This document shows, in pieces, positions 17,453-27,237 of a DNA stretch of 64,000 nt. Where the stretch lies: positions 248,001 to 312,000 of the forward strand of contig JACYLU010000036.1 of assembly GCA_015272325.1 (NCBI GenBank), read 5' to 3'. The notes under the pieces are model-generated. The model had not been told where the DNA came from. It searched no databases and saw nothing but the letters and a program-made list of their open reading frames with translations. Position 1 is the stretch's first letter. Every line of letters begins with the position of its first letter. Position numbers and translations under genes: made by a program. This DNA comes from Synechococcales cyanobacterium C42_A2020_086. Lineage in GTDB: Bacteria; Cyanobacteriota; Cyanobacteriia; Elainellales; Elainellaceae.

Positions 17453-17776
17453 ATTCCTGCGCTTGGAGCTATCAGTGCCACGTTTCTACCTTAGCGTCAG
17501 AGCCGTAAAAATACGGTCAAGTTGCGACGACCCCAGTAAAGACTTTGCGAAATTATCGACTGGAGCGCGGGGAATCACCCAGTCCATGGCGGAGCATCGT
17601 TTAGAGTCTAGTCAAACTGACATCAGATCCGGTCGATTCATTGAGCCATAATCGAGAACAAGCCATGTCACGTTGGATAGACCTGTCGTTGGGAGAGGCA
17701 CCGTCCCAGGGTTTGCTCCACGCTGCAGCGGCTGATTGAGATTCCTTTCTCCTGATTCCCTATTCTAAGCATCACC
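17453..17776. other. Intergenic region between divergent genes
   Basis: About 320 bp that should hold promoters for the 43-codon gene and for the phosphorylase-kinase-like gene. I see no further gene; the frame at 17463-17651 has no family features. Confidence 0.5.
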
Positions 17777-20700
17777 ATGAGTGCTCCAGTCGCTTCTTTC
17801 ATTGCATCTGTGGCTTCTGCACCCGCCCAGCTTGAGGCCTATTACCAGGAAATCAAGGCTGTGATCCTTAGCCGCCAGAATGCAATCACCGGATTGCTGC
17901 CGGCAAGCACGGCGATTACTGCCCACGGTAACTACACCGACGCCTGGGTGCGCGACAATGTCTACAGCATTTTGGCAGTGTGGGGGCTGGCGCTGGCGTA
18001 TCGCAAGCTCGATGAAAACCAGGGACGCGCTTACGAGCTAGAGCACAGCGTTGTTAAGCTAATGCGCGGTCTGCTGTTTGCCATGATGCGGCAGGCGCAC
18101 AAAGTCGAGCAGTTTAAGCACACACAGTCGCCGCTGGATGCGCTGCACGCCAAGTATGACACCCATACCGGCGATAGTGTGGTCGGTGATGACGGCTGGG
18201 GACACTTGCAATTGGATGCGACATCGCTGTATCTGCTGATGCTGGCGCAAATGACGGCGTCGGGGCTGCAAATTATTTTCACCATCGATGAGGTGAATTT
18301 TATTCAAAACCTGGTCTACTACATCGGTCGTGCCTACCGCACTCCGGACTATGGCATTTGGGAGCGCGGCAACAAGATCAATCACGGCAATCCGGAGCTG
18401 AACGCCAGTTCCGTGGGTATGGCTAAGGCGGCTCTGGAGGCGATCAACGGTCTTGATTTGTTCGGCGTGCGCGGTAGCCAGACTTCGGTGGTCCATGTGC
18501 TGCCTGATGAGATTGCTCGTACCCGGATTACGCTAGAGTCGCTGCTGCCGCGAGAGTCTGCTTCCAAGGAAGTGGATGCGGCGGTGCTGAGCGTGATTGG
18601 CTACCCGGCCTTTGCAGTTGAGGATCCGGCTCTGGTAGAGCGCACCCGCACGGCAATTGTCAGCAAATTGCAGGGGCGGTATGGCTGCAAGCGGTTTCTG
18701 CGAGACGGGCACCAAACCGTCCTGGAAGACAGCACCCGCCTGCACTACGAACCCTGGGAGCTGAAGCAGTTTGAGCATATCGAATGCGAGTGGCCGCTAT
18801 TCTTCACCTATTTGCTGCTGGATGCTCTCTTCCGTGGCGACCGCGAGCAGGTTGAGGAGTATCATCAAAAGCTACAGCCGTTGCTCGTTGAACAATGTGG
18901 CTGGAAGCTGCTGCCCGAGCTGTATCGAGTGCCAGCGGAGTTGATCGAGGCAGAGCGGGCCCAGCCCCAGAGTCAACCTCGCGTTCCCAACGAAAACGTG
19001 CCGCTGGTATGGGCCCAAAGTCTGTATTTGCTGGGGCAACTCCTGCGGGACGGGTTGCTGTCTTTGGGTGACATTGACCCCTTAGGACGCTATCGCCGCG
19101 CGAATCCCCATCGTCAGCCGCTGGTCCAAATTGCCCTGCTAGCCGAGGACGAAACCCTGCAGGCTGAGCTAGCCACCTACGGCATCGACACCCAAACCCC
19201 CACTCAGGTTGCTCCAATTCAAGTCCGCCGGGCTGAGGAACTGGCAGCCATCTATCACCAGATCGGGCGCAACGATAAGCTAGAGCTGACCGGCCGCCCG
19301 ATCCGCCGCCTCCGCAGCCTCACCACCTCGCGGATTTTTCGAGTGCGCGGCGAAACCGTTGTATTTCTGCCGTCGTTTCTCGATCCGCAGCAGTTTTACC
19401 TCACCCTCGATTACCACTTCCTGGTCGCGCAAATTAAGGGCGAGCTGTCGTACATTCAGCGCCACTGGGATCAGCTCGGTCGCCCGACGATGACGCTGCT
19501 GCTGACCCACGCCATGTTTGAAGGGGAACGGGGTGACAGCATTGAACGGTCGCCGCTGCTGAAGCTGCTGAAGGAGCTGCGCGATGGCAACTGTAATGGG
19601 GTGATGGTGAAGCTGGGGCATTTAAACCAACTCATGCTGACGGCCGGATCTGAGCGTATCGATTTTGTCCATGACTTGCAGCTCTTTCCAGCTTCGGTGC
19701 AGGATTCGGCTCCGGTGCCCTACTACCTCACCTTCTACCCCGACCGCAACCGCCCCCTCAGCAACACCCAGGAGTTTTTGCTGTCCTATGAGACTCAGAT
19801 TCCACGCCTGCTGGACCAGTTGCGCCACTCCAGCAACCTCTACGAGCAAATCGATCTGCTGGAAACTCTCAGCCAGTTGGGCGGCTTGGATCTCGATACT
19901 GGACTGGGCGAAGCTGGTGATCTAGTAACCGTGGCGGATCTGCTCGATGAGGTGTATGGCAAAGCTAGCGACTTGCGGCTCTGGGCGGTGATTCGACGGG
20001 CCGCCGGTCTGCTGAACAAAATCGATATTGGTTTATCGGATGCGGTCACAGATATTCTGGTGCGCGGCAAGCAGATCGCCGTGGGCAAAGCCTATAGCGA
20101 AGCATCGCTGATCACCGCCCCGATGCCACCCGACGAAATCATGGAAAAAATCCAGACCTTCTGCGGCAGTGACGTGCGCGAGCGACCGCTGACCCAGGAG
20201 ATCTTGATCTACCTCGGTGTCCTCATCAAAACTGATCCGCAATTGTTCAACGGGTTATTGACCCTGCGCGTCGGCTATCTGATTCTGCTAATCACCAGCG
20301 AGCTGGCCCGCGAGCAGCAGGTCACCCCCGACGAGGCTTACGAACACCTGATGCAGCTCAGCCCCTTTGACGTTAAAATGCGTCTCAGCCGCGTCTTGGC
20401 AGGCTACGAGGACCTCAACCAAACTCTGTTTCAGCAGGAGTCGTTGCATCTGCGGCAGCAGCAGGCGATTCAGTGGGTAGTGTCTCCAGATGCGGAGGGC
20501 GGCGACCGAACCACCGACTGGTGGAAACAGCGGCAGCGCGACGGTGCCCTCAACCGGGTGCCGAAAGGCTTTTATCCTAAAGTTTGGCAGGTGCTGCAAC
20601 ACTGTAAAGGGCTGGTGATCGGCGACAAGCTGGATCGGCGCAACCGCCTCGATAGCGAACTGCTGCTAGCCGAAATGACCCCCGGCGAAAAGAACTTTGC

Positions 20701-21073
20701 ACTGCAAGTTGAGCATCTGCTGAACAAAATCCAGGCTCCCGAATATCGCCAGGTCAACATCGAGGCGCTGATGGAGCTGTCCACGATCGTCGAGCAAAAT
20801 CCGGAGCTGCAAATCGAAGAATACATCGTTCTGGATGTGCTGATCGGTCACGCTGTTCGCTTGGCCTGGCTCGATCGCTATCCGCAGCAGGCAAGCATCT
20901 ACGATCAGCAGAAAGGTATGGCCTGGCGCTCTTTTTACGAAACCTCGCCCTACGTCTGCGCCAGCTACATCGCTAAAGCCCTGCGCTTCCTAACCGAGCT
21001 AGGACAAGAACAACTCAAAGAGGAAGAGAGTCAAGCGGAAGAGAGTCGTTTTGATGCCAGCAGCAGTTCCTAG
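17777..21073 (+). CDS. Phosphorylase kinase alpha/beta-subunit-like protein (GH15-type fold)
   Basis: This 1,098-residue protein resembles the regulatory alpha/beta subunits of eukaryotic glycogen phosphorylase kinase from end to end. The N-terminal (alpha/alpha)6 GH15-like domain contains DAWVRDNVYSILAVWGL (from residue 55), ELEHSVVKLMRGLL, VGDDGWGHLQLDATSLYLL, ASSVGMAKAALEA and IECEWPLFFTYLLLD. The middle part has LSGRPIRRL-like and DQQQFYLAL-like stretches (here LTGRPIRRL and DPQQFYLTL). The C-terminal domain keeps the ALNRVPKGFYPKVWQVLQ motif (about residue 923 on) and APEYRQVNIEAL. In animals these subunits hold and inhibit a kinase; in bacteria such proteins are often annotated as glycoside hydrolase family 15. 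No signal peptide, so cytosolic. Catalytic activity is not established. It is followed by a 2TM protein gene after about 135 bp. Confidence 0.88.
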   Translation: MSAPVASFIASVASAPAQLEAYYQEIKAVILSRQNAITGLLPASTAITAHGNYTDAWVRDNVYSILAVWGLALAYRKLDENQGRAYELEHSVVKLMRGLLFAMMRQAHKVEQFKHTQSPLDALHAKYDTHTGDSVVGDDGWGHLQLDATSLYLLMLAQMTASGLQIIFTIDEVNFIQNLVYYIGRAYRTPDYGIWERGNKINHGNPELNASSVGMAKAALEAINGLDLFGVRGSQTSVVHVLPDEIARTRITLESLLPRESASKEVDAAVLSVIGYPAFAVEDPALVERTRTAIVSKLQGRYGCKRFLRDGHQTVLEDSTRLHYEPWELKQFEHIECEWPLFFTYLLLDALFRGDREQVEEYHQKLQPLLVEQCGWKLLPELYRVPAELIEAERAQPQSQPRVPNENVPLVWAQSLYLLGQLLRDGLLSLGDIDPLGRYRRANPHRQPLVQIALLAEDETLQAELATYGIDTQTPTQVAPIQVRRAEELAAIYHQIGRNDKLELTGRPIRRLRSLTTSRIFRVRGETVVFLPSFLDPQQFYLTLDYHFLVAQIKGELSYIQRHWDQLGRPTMTLLLTHAMFEGERGDSIERSPLLKLLKELRDGNCNGVMVKLGHLNQLMLTAGSERIDFVHDLQLFPASVQDSAPVPYYLTFYPDRNRPLSNTQEFLLSYETQIPRLLDQLRHSSNLYEQIDLLETLSQLGGLDLDTGLGEAGDLVTVADLLDEVYGKASDLRLWAVIRRAAGLLNKIDIGLSDAVTDILVRGKQIAVGKAYSEASLITAPMPPDEIMEKIQTFCGSDVRERPLTQEILIYLGVLIKTDPQLFNGLLTLRVGYLILLITSELAREQQVTPDEAYEHLMQLSPFDVKMRLSRVLAGYEDLNQTLFQQESLHLRQQQAIQWVVSPDAEGGDRTTDWWKQRQRDGALNRVPKGFYPKVWQVLQHCKGLVIGDKLDRRNRLDSELLLAEMTPGEKNFALQVEHLLNKIQAPEYRQVNIEALMELSTIVEQNPELQIEEYIVLDVLIGHAVRLAWLDRYPQQASIYDQQKGMAWRSFYETSPYVCASYIAKALRFLTELGQEQLKEEESQAEESRFDASSSS

Positions 21074-21208
21074 ACGATGAGACGGGAATTTCCTCCGTTT
21101 GAATCAGATTTCTCGACGATGTTCCTCCTACAATAAGGGTAGCTAGGTTCAGCGCGGTCTTCGACTGCGTCATGAATGCCGTTTTCAAGCTGAGTTTGAG
21201 CTAAAGCT

Positions 21209-21484
21209 ATGCCTCCCCGTTGGTCGCGTATTCCTACCCGTAATGATCCGGATTACCGCAAGCTGGATGACCGCATGAACTTTGCTGTGCATGTGGCTAT
21301 CTTCGCGGCGGTGAATTCTGGGGTTTGGTTTGTGCAGAAAGTTCAGTCTGCGGACTGGTACTGGACACCTTGGTTCACCGGGCTGTGGTTAGCGGTGCTA
21401 GTCGCCCACGCGATCTACATTTTTGCTGTAGCCGACTATTCCGAGTCTACGTCTGACTCTGCGGCGGCTCCCAAGGACAGCTAG
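21209..21484 (+). CDS. 2TM-domain small membrane protein
   Basis: A 91-residue protein with a polar N-terminus (NDPDYRKLDDRMNFAVHV) and two membrane helices, about residues 25-45 and 54-74, followed by a short acidic Ser/Ala tail. The aromatic motif WYWTPWFTGLW between the helices fits the 2TM domain family, which occurs alone and fused to kinases. Function unknown. The DUF3181 gene starts 37 bp downstream, so they probably share a transcript. Confidence 0.78.
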   Translation: MPPRWSRIPTRNDPDYRKLDDRMNFAVHVAIFAAVNSGVWFVQKVQSADWYWTPWFTGLWLAVLVAHAIYIFAVADYSESTSDSAAAPKDS

Positions 21485-21521
21485 CGACCGGAATCAGGGA
21501 CATTAAAGGACATTTGAACCT

Positions 21522-21830
21522 ATGGCTTACTCTAATCCCACTGAAGCAATCGAGCAGCTCGCTGCCTCAATCGGCGACAACGTCTACATTGATGTAGCCA
21601 AATGGCATCTCTATCTGCGCGATGCTCACCTGCATACAACGCTAGCAGAGCGATTCTACCCAATGCTGTCGCAGGGATCGATCACCGAAAATGCCGTGGT
21701 CGAGGTGCTCAAGAGCATCCCCGTGAAGCTGGGTGGCGGCAAGGCTGAATTGCCCCTCTCCGACTTGTTGCCGATGCAATCGCAGGTTCACTTGCTGGAC
21801 GTGCTAGAGGAATTCCAGCAAAACCTGTAG
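21522..21830 (+). CDS. DUF3181 family protein
   Basis: A 102-residue soluble protein typical of cyanobacteria. Features are the N-terminal AIEQLAASIGDNVYIDVAKW, LYLRDAHLHTTLAERFYP and the C-terminal LSDLLPMQSQVHLLDVLEEF. Length is normal for the family. No function is known to me. It probably forms one transcript with the 2TM gene just upstream. Confidence 0.85.
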   Translation: MAYSNPTEAIEQLAASIGDNVYIDVAKWHLYLRDAHLHTTLAERFYPMLSQGSITENAVVEVLKSIPVKLGGGKAELPLSDLLPMQSQVHLLDVLEEFQQNL

Positions 21831-22034
21831 GCTGGGGCTGTCGGCCTCTACGCTTCAGCTTTTGCAAAAGCTGGCCCAATGGTGGGTAGCACTTTGATTC
21901 TGGCAATGATTCTGGCGGTACAATGGCTGGCGCTAGACTGACTGTTCTCTATACCTTAGAGGGGAAGAGCAAGAGCGTTCAACTGTGCTTTACTCGAAAC
22001 GGTGTAATAGCGCAATGGAATTCTCTCCCTTTTC

Positions 22035-22937
22035 ATGATCACGCTAGAGAACCCTGAACTGAAACTCACGATTCGCCCCGATTCGGGTGGACGGATCGAT
22101 CAGATCTTCGACCGAGAAACGAATCGCGAATGGCTTTGGCATCCCTCTGGCTATGATGCCTCTCAGTCGCGATCCCTGCCGCTGGGTGCTAGCTTTGATG
22201 ATCACTGGAGCGGTGGTTGGGACGAGATTTTTCCCAACGATGCAGCCGGTGAGTTCCGCGGTCGTTCGCTGGTGGATCACGGCGAACTCTGGTCGCAAGC
22301 ATGGACGGTGGTAGAGGCAGACTCCCGTCAAGTGCAGCTCCGCTATTGCGCCCAAACCGTGCCGGTGCAGATTGCAAAAACCATCTACCTCGATCCCACA
22401 CGGCCGCGGATAACAATCGATTATCGGTTTGAGAACCAGTCGCACGACACCATTCCATTTTTGTTTAAGCAGCACGCGGCGATCGCCATTGATGCCGGAG
22501 ATGAAATTCTGCTGCCCGACTGCCTGATCGAGCCGGCTGTGCTAGAGTTTAGCACTTGGATTGGTCAACCCGAAAAGACCTCTTTTCCAAAAGCCTTCGC
22601 TGCCGACGGCAACAAGATTGACCTCCGCTATACACCCCCGCCCTCGTCTCAACTGCGAGAGTTCTACTACAGCTCCAATCTGACTGCCGGATTTTGCGGT
22701 GTGCGGCATGGTCGCTCCAAATCGGCGCTAATCATGCGGTTTGATACCGCTGCCTTTCCCTATGTTTGGGTGTTTCAGAGCTATGGTGGCTGGAACGGCT
22801 ATTACGTGCTGGTGCTGGAGCCAGCTACAACCATGCCCTACGATCTGGAGACCGCCTGCCAACACAACACCTGTGCTCAGATCAAGCCACGGGAAGTGCA
22901 GCAGCGTCAGCTCATCGTCGAGTTACAGCGTTCCTAG
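22035..22937 (+). CDS. Aldose-1-epimerase/mutarotase-like protein
   Basis: A 300-residue beta-rich protein of the galactose-mutarotase fold. The N-terminal PELKLTIRPDSGGRIDQI resembles the strand and loop that start aldose 1-epimerases, and WDEIFPND and PFLFKQHAAIAI carry plausible active-site acids and a histidine. The family includes true mutarotases and many sugar-binding relatives, so the substrate is uncertain. No signal peptide. Its proximity to the phosphorylase-kinase-like gene is suggestive of carbohydrate metabolism but about 200 bp separate it from DUF3181. Confidence 0.72.
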   Translation: MITLENPELKLTIRPDSGGRIDQIFDRETNREWLWHPSGYDASQSRSLPLGASFDDHWSGGWDEIFPNDAAGEFRGRSLVDHGELWSQAWTVVEADSRQVQLRYCAQTVPVQIAKTIYLDPTRPRITIDYRFENQSHDTIPFLFKQHAAIAIDAGDEILLPDCLIEPAVLEFSTWIGQPEKTSFPKAFAADGNKIDLRYTPPPSSQLREFYYSSNLTAGFCGVRHGRSKSALIMRFDTAAFPYVWVFQSYGGWNGYYVLVLEPATTMPYDLETACQHNTCAQIKPREVQQRQLIVELQRS

Positions 22938-23487
22938 CGTTTGCGTGGAAGCTGTTGCAGAGAATCAGTAATAACAGGGATGCTAGCAACGTTGCTTTCG
23001 CACGAATCAATCTGCGTCAACCATCGTAAACTTGCAGAGAAGCTAGCCAGAACGACTGAGGAAAATACAAGAGAAAAGGTCAGCTCAAGCATAGGTAATT
23101 TCTTGAATATCAAGACAAGAGAATACAGAGAACACAGCAATCTTGCCGCAGCACCCATCGTCAGCGCTGGAAGCCCAGTCATTGCCAACACTGGTCAAGT
23201 TGTTAGCGTATGCAGTAGTCACAGCACCTATGGTTGGTAGAGCTGGCTTGCAGGCAGGCTTCAATGCGTGGACTTGCCCAGACAAAAGGGACTAAACGAA
23301 AGACTAGACGAACAGAACCAAGCTAATCCTGATCCGGTTACCTTCTTTAGCGTGACAGAAGGCGATGAAATTTCAGTGAAATGAGCAACTTCGGAGGATG
23401 TGTTAAGTTCGAGAAGATCACCTCACCTAACTCAGGAAACCGGTAATACATTAGGACAAATAGATAGTAGGGCAAATAGACAGAGCC
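22938..23487. other. Intergenic region upstream of the two-component pair
   Basis: About 550 bp. Overlapping frames exist on both strands (22934-23191 and 22941-23240), but neither resembles a known protein. The last 100 bp, with ACAAATAGATAG and GCAAATAGACAG as near-repeats at about 23457-23482, probably holds the promoter of the response regulator gene. Confidence 0.5.
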
Positions 23488-24189
23488 ATGAGAGTTTTGC
23501 TAGTGGAAGATGAGCCAGATTTGGGAACGGCGATTAAATGGGCCCTCAAGCAAGAAAAATATGTCGTGGATTGGGCGCAGGACGGTCATGAAGCGTGGGA
23601 GTATTTGCAACAGCAGTGGACGCACTACACAGTCGGTATTTTTGACTGGATGCTTCCCGACATTATGGGTGTTGAGCTGTGTCGGCGTTTGCGGCAGCGG
23701 CAAAATTTACTGCCAGTACTCATCTTGACCGCAAAGGACCGGCTGCAGGACAAAGTGATGGGCTTAGATGCTGGAGCCGATGACTACCTCGTGAAGCCGT
23801 TTGAGATGGAGGAGTTACTAGCACGTTTACGAGCGTTGCAGCGCCGCTCGCCGGTGCTGCCCCGACAGCAGTTGCAGGTTGGACCAATTTGTCTCAACTA
23901 CACCGATCGTACCGTCTATTGCCAGCAAGCGGATGGTCGGCTAGAGCCAGTTTCGCTGACCAATAAAGAATTTCAGCTATTGGAATACTTCATGAGCCAT
24001 CCCCAGCAAATCGTGACGAAAGATCAGCTGCTGAGCCAAATTTGGGAGATGGAGGTGGAAGTTGGCAGTAATGTTGTGGCAGCTCAGATACGGTTGCTGC
24101 GTCGCAAATTGGCGGAGAAGGGCTGTTCTGACTTTATTGAAACGCTTCCTAGCATGGGTTACCGAGTGCATTCCATCTATGCAAAATAG
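23488..24189 (+). CDS. rppA: OmpR-family response regulator, RppA/NrsR-like
   Basis: A 233-residue regulator with a receiver domain (residues 1-120; phospho-acceptor Asp53 in FDWMLPD, Lys in DDYLVKPFEMEELLARLRAL) and a winged-helix DNA-binding domain (about 130-230; LTNKEFQLLEYFM and ETLPSMGYRVHS). The start MRVLLVEDEPDLGTAIKWAL matches the cyanobacterial RppA/NrsR group. In Synechocystis that pair has been linked to redox control of photosynthesis genes and to nickel response; which applies here is open, since no metal-efflux gene is adjacent. Its stop overlaps the kinase start by 11 bp. Confidence 0.88.
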   Translation: MRVLLVEDEPDLGTAIKWALKQEKYVVDWAQDGHEAWEYLQQQWTHYTVGIFDWMLPDIMGVELCRRLRQRQNLLPVLILTAKDRLQDKVMGLDAGADDYLVKPFEMEELLARLRALQRRSPVLPRQQLQVGPICLNYTDRTVYCQQADGRLEPVSLTNKEFQLLEYFMSHPQQIVTKDQLLSQIWEMEVEVGSNVVAAQIRLLRRKLAEKGCSDFIETLPSMGYRVHSIYAK

Positions 24190-25552
24190 ACCGTTTCACT
24201 TGTCTCGACGGCGCTTGGCAGCCTGGTATACCGGCATCATGGCGCTGATTCTCATGCTCTGCGGTTTGGTGATCCATCGACTGGTGGTGCATGCACGCTG
24301 GCTAAACCTGGTGCAAGAAGTCCAGAGGCTCGCGAGTCGCATTGAGGTTCAGATTCAGCCCGCTTTAGAGCAAGCCGGCATATTTGAACCCACGATTCAT
24401 GAATTGCTGCCTGAACTGTGTCTCACGCAGACACGGTGCTCTCTACCGTCAGCAGCGATGGAGCCAGAATCCTCCGCAGAAGTGCTAGTGACTGCATTGG
24501 AAGAAAAAGGAGACTACTGTATTCGATTTCAGGACCCTTCTGGGCAGACGGTGGCATTCCTGCGTCTTCCACCCAATAACCCTGACTGTCTAGAACCTAC
24601 ATTCTGGAAGACTCTGCGAAACAGTGCTGGCGATTACTATCATCAATTGGCCTTTCCGCTGCATACGCGCAGCAACGACTCCTGGGGCACGATGCGTATC
24701 GCCCATTCACTGAATCGGCTCGATCTCTATCTGCTGCAAGCAGAACTGATCGTTGGCGGATTAATGCTCCTAGGAGTGGTGCTGATTGGATTTGCCAGCT
24801 GGTGGTTAGCTGGGCTGGCCATGCGCCCGATGCAGGTGTCCTATCGCCAAATGCAGCAGTTCACGGCAGATGCGGCTCACGAGCTGCGTACACCTCTGGC
24901 GGCTTCACAGGCAATTGTGCAAACGGCATTGCGGTCCACCGATTTAACCTTGGAAGATGCCCAAGAAGCATTGCGAATCCTCAATCGTCAAAATCGTCGC
25001 TTGATAGGTTTGGTGCAAGATTTGTTGATACTTTCACAAGCAGAGCAACAAACTCGTTCTAACGCTTGGACACCTTGCTGTCTGAACGCGATGATGATTG
25101 ACTTATTCGACGAATTTGAAGCATTAGCGATAGCAGCCAACATTCAACTGATCACCAAACTGGAAAACCAAAAGGATGTTTATGTTTTAGGTCATGCGGA
25201 GCAGCTCTATCGAGCGGTAGCCAATCTATTGAGTAATGCCATTCAGTACACACCCGCTCCCGGTTGGGTAACGCTGCAATTGACCACCGACCATAACCAT
25301 GCGGTTATTCATGTTGAGGATACGGGCATCGGAATTGCCCCGGAAGTCCAGCACCAGATCTTTGATCGCTTCTATCGAGTTGATCCTGGTCGCTCTCGCC
25401 ACAGTGGTGGATCGGGGCTGGGGCTAGCCATCACCCAAGCTATTGTGCACACCCATCGTGGCAGTTTGCAGGTCAGAAGCGAACTGGGTAAAGGCAGTAT
25501 ATTTACGATCACACTGCCTCTATGTCCCCCCAGCAAACGAGTCGCCTCTTAG
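24179..25552 (+). CDS. rppB: Sensor histidine kinase, RppB/NrsS-like
   Basis: From the ATG at 24179 the protein has 457 residues. It starts MQNRPFHLSRRRLAAWY, as RppB-type kinases do. A membrane helix follows (about 14-34), then a periplasmic sensor region with two cysteines (LCLTQTRC), a second helix (about 180-205) and the kinase core: FTADAAHELRTPLAAS (His234), NLLSNAIQY, VEDTGIGIAPE and GGSGLGLAI. An upstream in-frame start at 24062 would lie deep in rppA and add non-conserved residues. The 11-bp overlap with rppA suggests translational coupling. The SH3-protein gene is convergent. Confidence 0.88.
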   Translation: MQNRPFHLSRRRLAAWYTGIMALILMLCGLVIHRLVVHARWLNLVQEVQRLASRIEVQIQPALEQAGIFEPTIHELLPELCLTQTRCSLPSAAMEPESSAEVLVTALEEKGDYCIRFQDPSGQTVAFLRLPPNNPDCLEPTFWKTLRNSAGDYYHQLAFPLHTRSNDSWGTMRIAHSLNRLDLYLLQAELIVGGLMLLGVVLIGFASWWLAGLAMRPMQVSYRQMQQFTADAAHELRTPLAASQAIVQTALRSTDLTLEDAQEALRILNRQNRRLIGLVQDLLILSQAEQQTRSNAWTPCCLNAMMIDLFDEFEALAIAANIQLITKLENQKDVYVLGHAEQLYRAVANLLSNAIQYTPAPGWVTLQLTTDHNHAVIHVEDTGIGIAPEVQHQIFDRFYRVDPGRSRHSGGSGLGLAITQAIVHTHRGSLQVRSELGKGSIFTITLPLCPPSKRVAS

Positions 25553-25623
25553 AGACACACAATGTTGGAATGAAGATTACCCAGCCCAATGAACGGTGTG
25601 GGGTTTTCCCTCAGAGTCTCAGG

Positions 25624-25643
25624 CTCAAACTACCTCAAACTAC
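25624..25643. repeat. 10-bp direct duplication next to a stop codon
   Basis: CTCAAACTAC occurs twice in tandem (25624-25633 and 25634-25643), one base beyond the stop codon of the minus-strand SH3 gene. Confidence 0.9.
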
Positions 25644-25644
25644 T

Positions 25645-26298
25645 CTATTGACTGACGTAACGAGATGTGAAATCCAGATAGCGAGAGTTTACCCAACCGC
25701 CATCGGCAAGCTCGACCCAATCTCCAGTGCGCCGCCCAGAAAGCCGAACATGATCGCGATTGCGCAGGGTCCCCGTCACACGATAGGTGCTGTCGGGACC
25801 AGTGTAAATGTTCAACCCGCGATCAGCATTTTTGACCATAGCCTCCCGCCATTCGGTGTAGGTGTCTCTCACAGCAGTGGTTTGGTCACGTTTGCCTGCC
25901 CACCAGAGCAGCAGCGGCAATCCTAGAATCGGTAGCAGTAGCCACCACCAAGGAAAAGCCGTGTCTGTTGCTGTTGCTGTGGCTGCTGAAGTCGCATCGT
26001 CTCCAATGACCGCTCCCGCTTGGGGATTGTATTCGCAGGTGAGCTTGAACAACTGTCCATCGCGGGTCAAGCTGAGCACAACCTTAGCTCCATTTGTACC
26101 GGATTGATCAGATGGACCTACAGAAACCACCTCATTGAGGGTAAACCCTCTCGATTCAGCAGTCCGCACACACGACTCCTGGGCGGTTTGGGCAATATCG
26201 GCAGGAACACTCTGGGCATGAGCCGAAGCAACTGGTAAGGCGATTGTCATCAGCATGGAGGTAGCAGCCAATGACAGAACAGACGGTTTAACGTTCAT
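25645..26298 (-). CDS. Exported/membrane SH3-domain protein
   Basis: From the ATG at 26298, preceded by GGAGA, this is a 217-residue protein. It has a signal peptide (SMLMTIALPVASAHA, cleavage probably after AHA), a short domain with two cysteines (ESCVRTAESRGF and FKLTCEYNP), a membrane segment with FPWWWLLLPILGLPLLLWW, and a C-terminal bacterial SH3 domain (GLNIYTGPDSTYRVTGTLR, then GDWVELADGGWVNSRYL). SH3b domains commonly bind cell-wall or surface ligands. Function unknown. It is convergent with rppB. Confidence 0.75.
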   Translation of the reverse strand: MNVKPSVLSLAATSMLMTIALPVASAHAQSVPADIAQTAQESCVRTAESRGFTLNEVVSVGPSDQSGTNGAKVVLSLTRDGQLFKLTCEYNPQAGAVIGDDATSAATATATDTAFPWWWLLLPILGLPLLLWWAGKRDQTTAVRDTYTEWREAMVKNADRGLNIYTGPDSTYRVTGTLRNRDHVRLSGRRTGDWVELADGGWVNSRYLDFTSRYVSQ

Positions 26299-27237
26299 CA
26301 GGGTCTCCACAGATTGAGTGATGGGAATTAGCCGAACTGGCAGTGGATGCGCTCACTAAAATCAGCGCAGTGAACCGAACGAACCGAGCGGATCAGTGCT
26401 TGCAGTGCTTTGTTAGCAGAGTCAAGCGTCTGATCCAACATTCTCAGATGCCTACTTGATTCAAGAAGCGGCAATTGCTGCCATCTATTGATTGCCTGCC
26501 CTTTGCAAAGGTGATCCTGGCATAGGAGGCATAGGTTGAGCGATAACAAGATCGATAAAAAGCTATCGAATCGGCAGTTCTAGGCAGACGTCAATTACCG
26601 AATTACCGACCGAATCAACTGAATCGACAGAAGGGCGCAAAACAACATGGCAGAGATAGAATAATAAAACTCTGCATTCACCTCTGCATTCACTTGGAAA
26701 ATTCAATTAGCAAAGAGGAGTCAAAACTATTGTTTGGTTCTTAGACAAACCAACTGTTAAAACCAGATGGAGATTTTATCGTTACGGATGAGTCAACTCA
26801 GATAAACCAACCAGTTAAAAAGCTTCTAGAGAAAAGGGGATGACTTGATCCCGAAAAGAGAATAGCTAATTGTAAGTGATTTGTAAATACTTTTAATCAA
26901 GATTTAATGTCTGTGATATAGATCTGGCTAGGCTAGTTAGGTATTGATAGCAACAAGTGAACCAATTTTGCCTATTCCCAATACCCAAGCGAACGTTGGC
27001 TCAATCGCTTTGGCTCACTCCCGATCTGTCCTAGCCCTCAGCAACCGTAGCAGGTTCTTGATCTGGAACCAGCAGGTTTCGATGGAGAGAACTCTGGTGA
27101 ATCAGGTAGCAAAAAGTTGACCGTTGCCCCTGTGCGCAATAAGAAGACGATGGAATTGGCTATTGCCCAGCCTTTACGGATTTCCCAGCCGAGACGTTCG
27201 ATGTGGCTCTGTTCTGCGGCAGCTTTCGATTAAATGA
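26299..27237. other. Long A+T-rich intergenic region
   Basis: About 940 bp with no gene I can support. The 73-codon minus-strand frame at 26328-26549 is unlike any family I know. Base composition is clearly more A+T-rich from about 26640 to 26960 than in the genes around. It must hold the SH3 gene promoter. Decayed coding sequence cannot be excluded. Confidence 0.5.

Noticed and set aside
17150-17494. 114-codon plus-strand frame
   Set aside because: It covers the repeat region and lies antisense to the more protein-like 43-codon gene.
22934-23240. Overlapping frames on both strands before rppA
   Set aside because: Neither resembles a known protein, and each is open about equally, as expected for spacer DNA.
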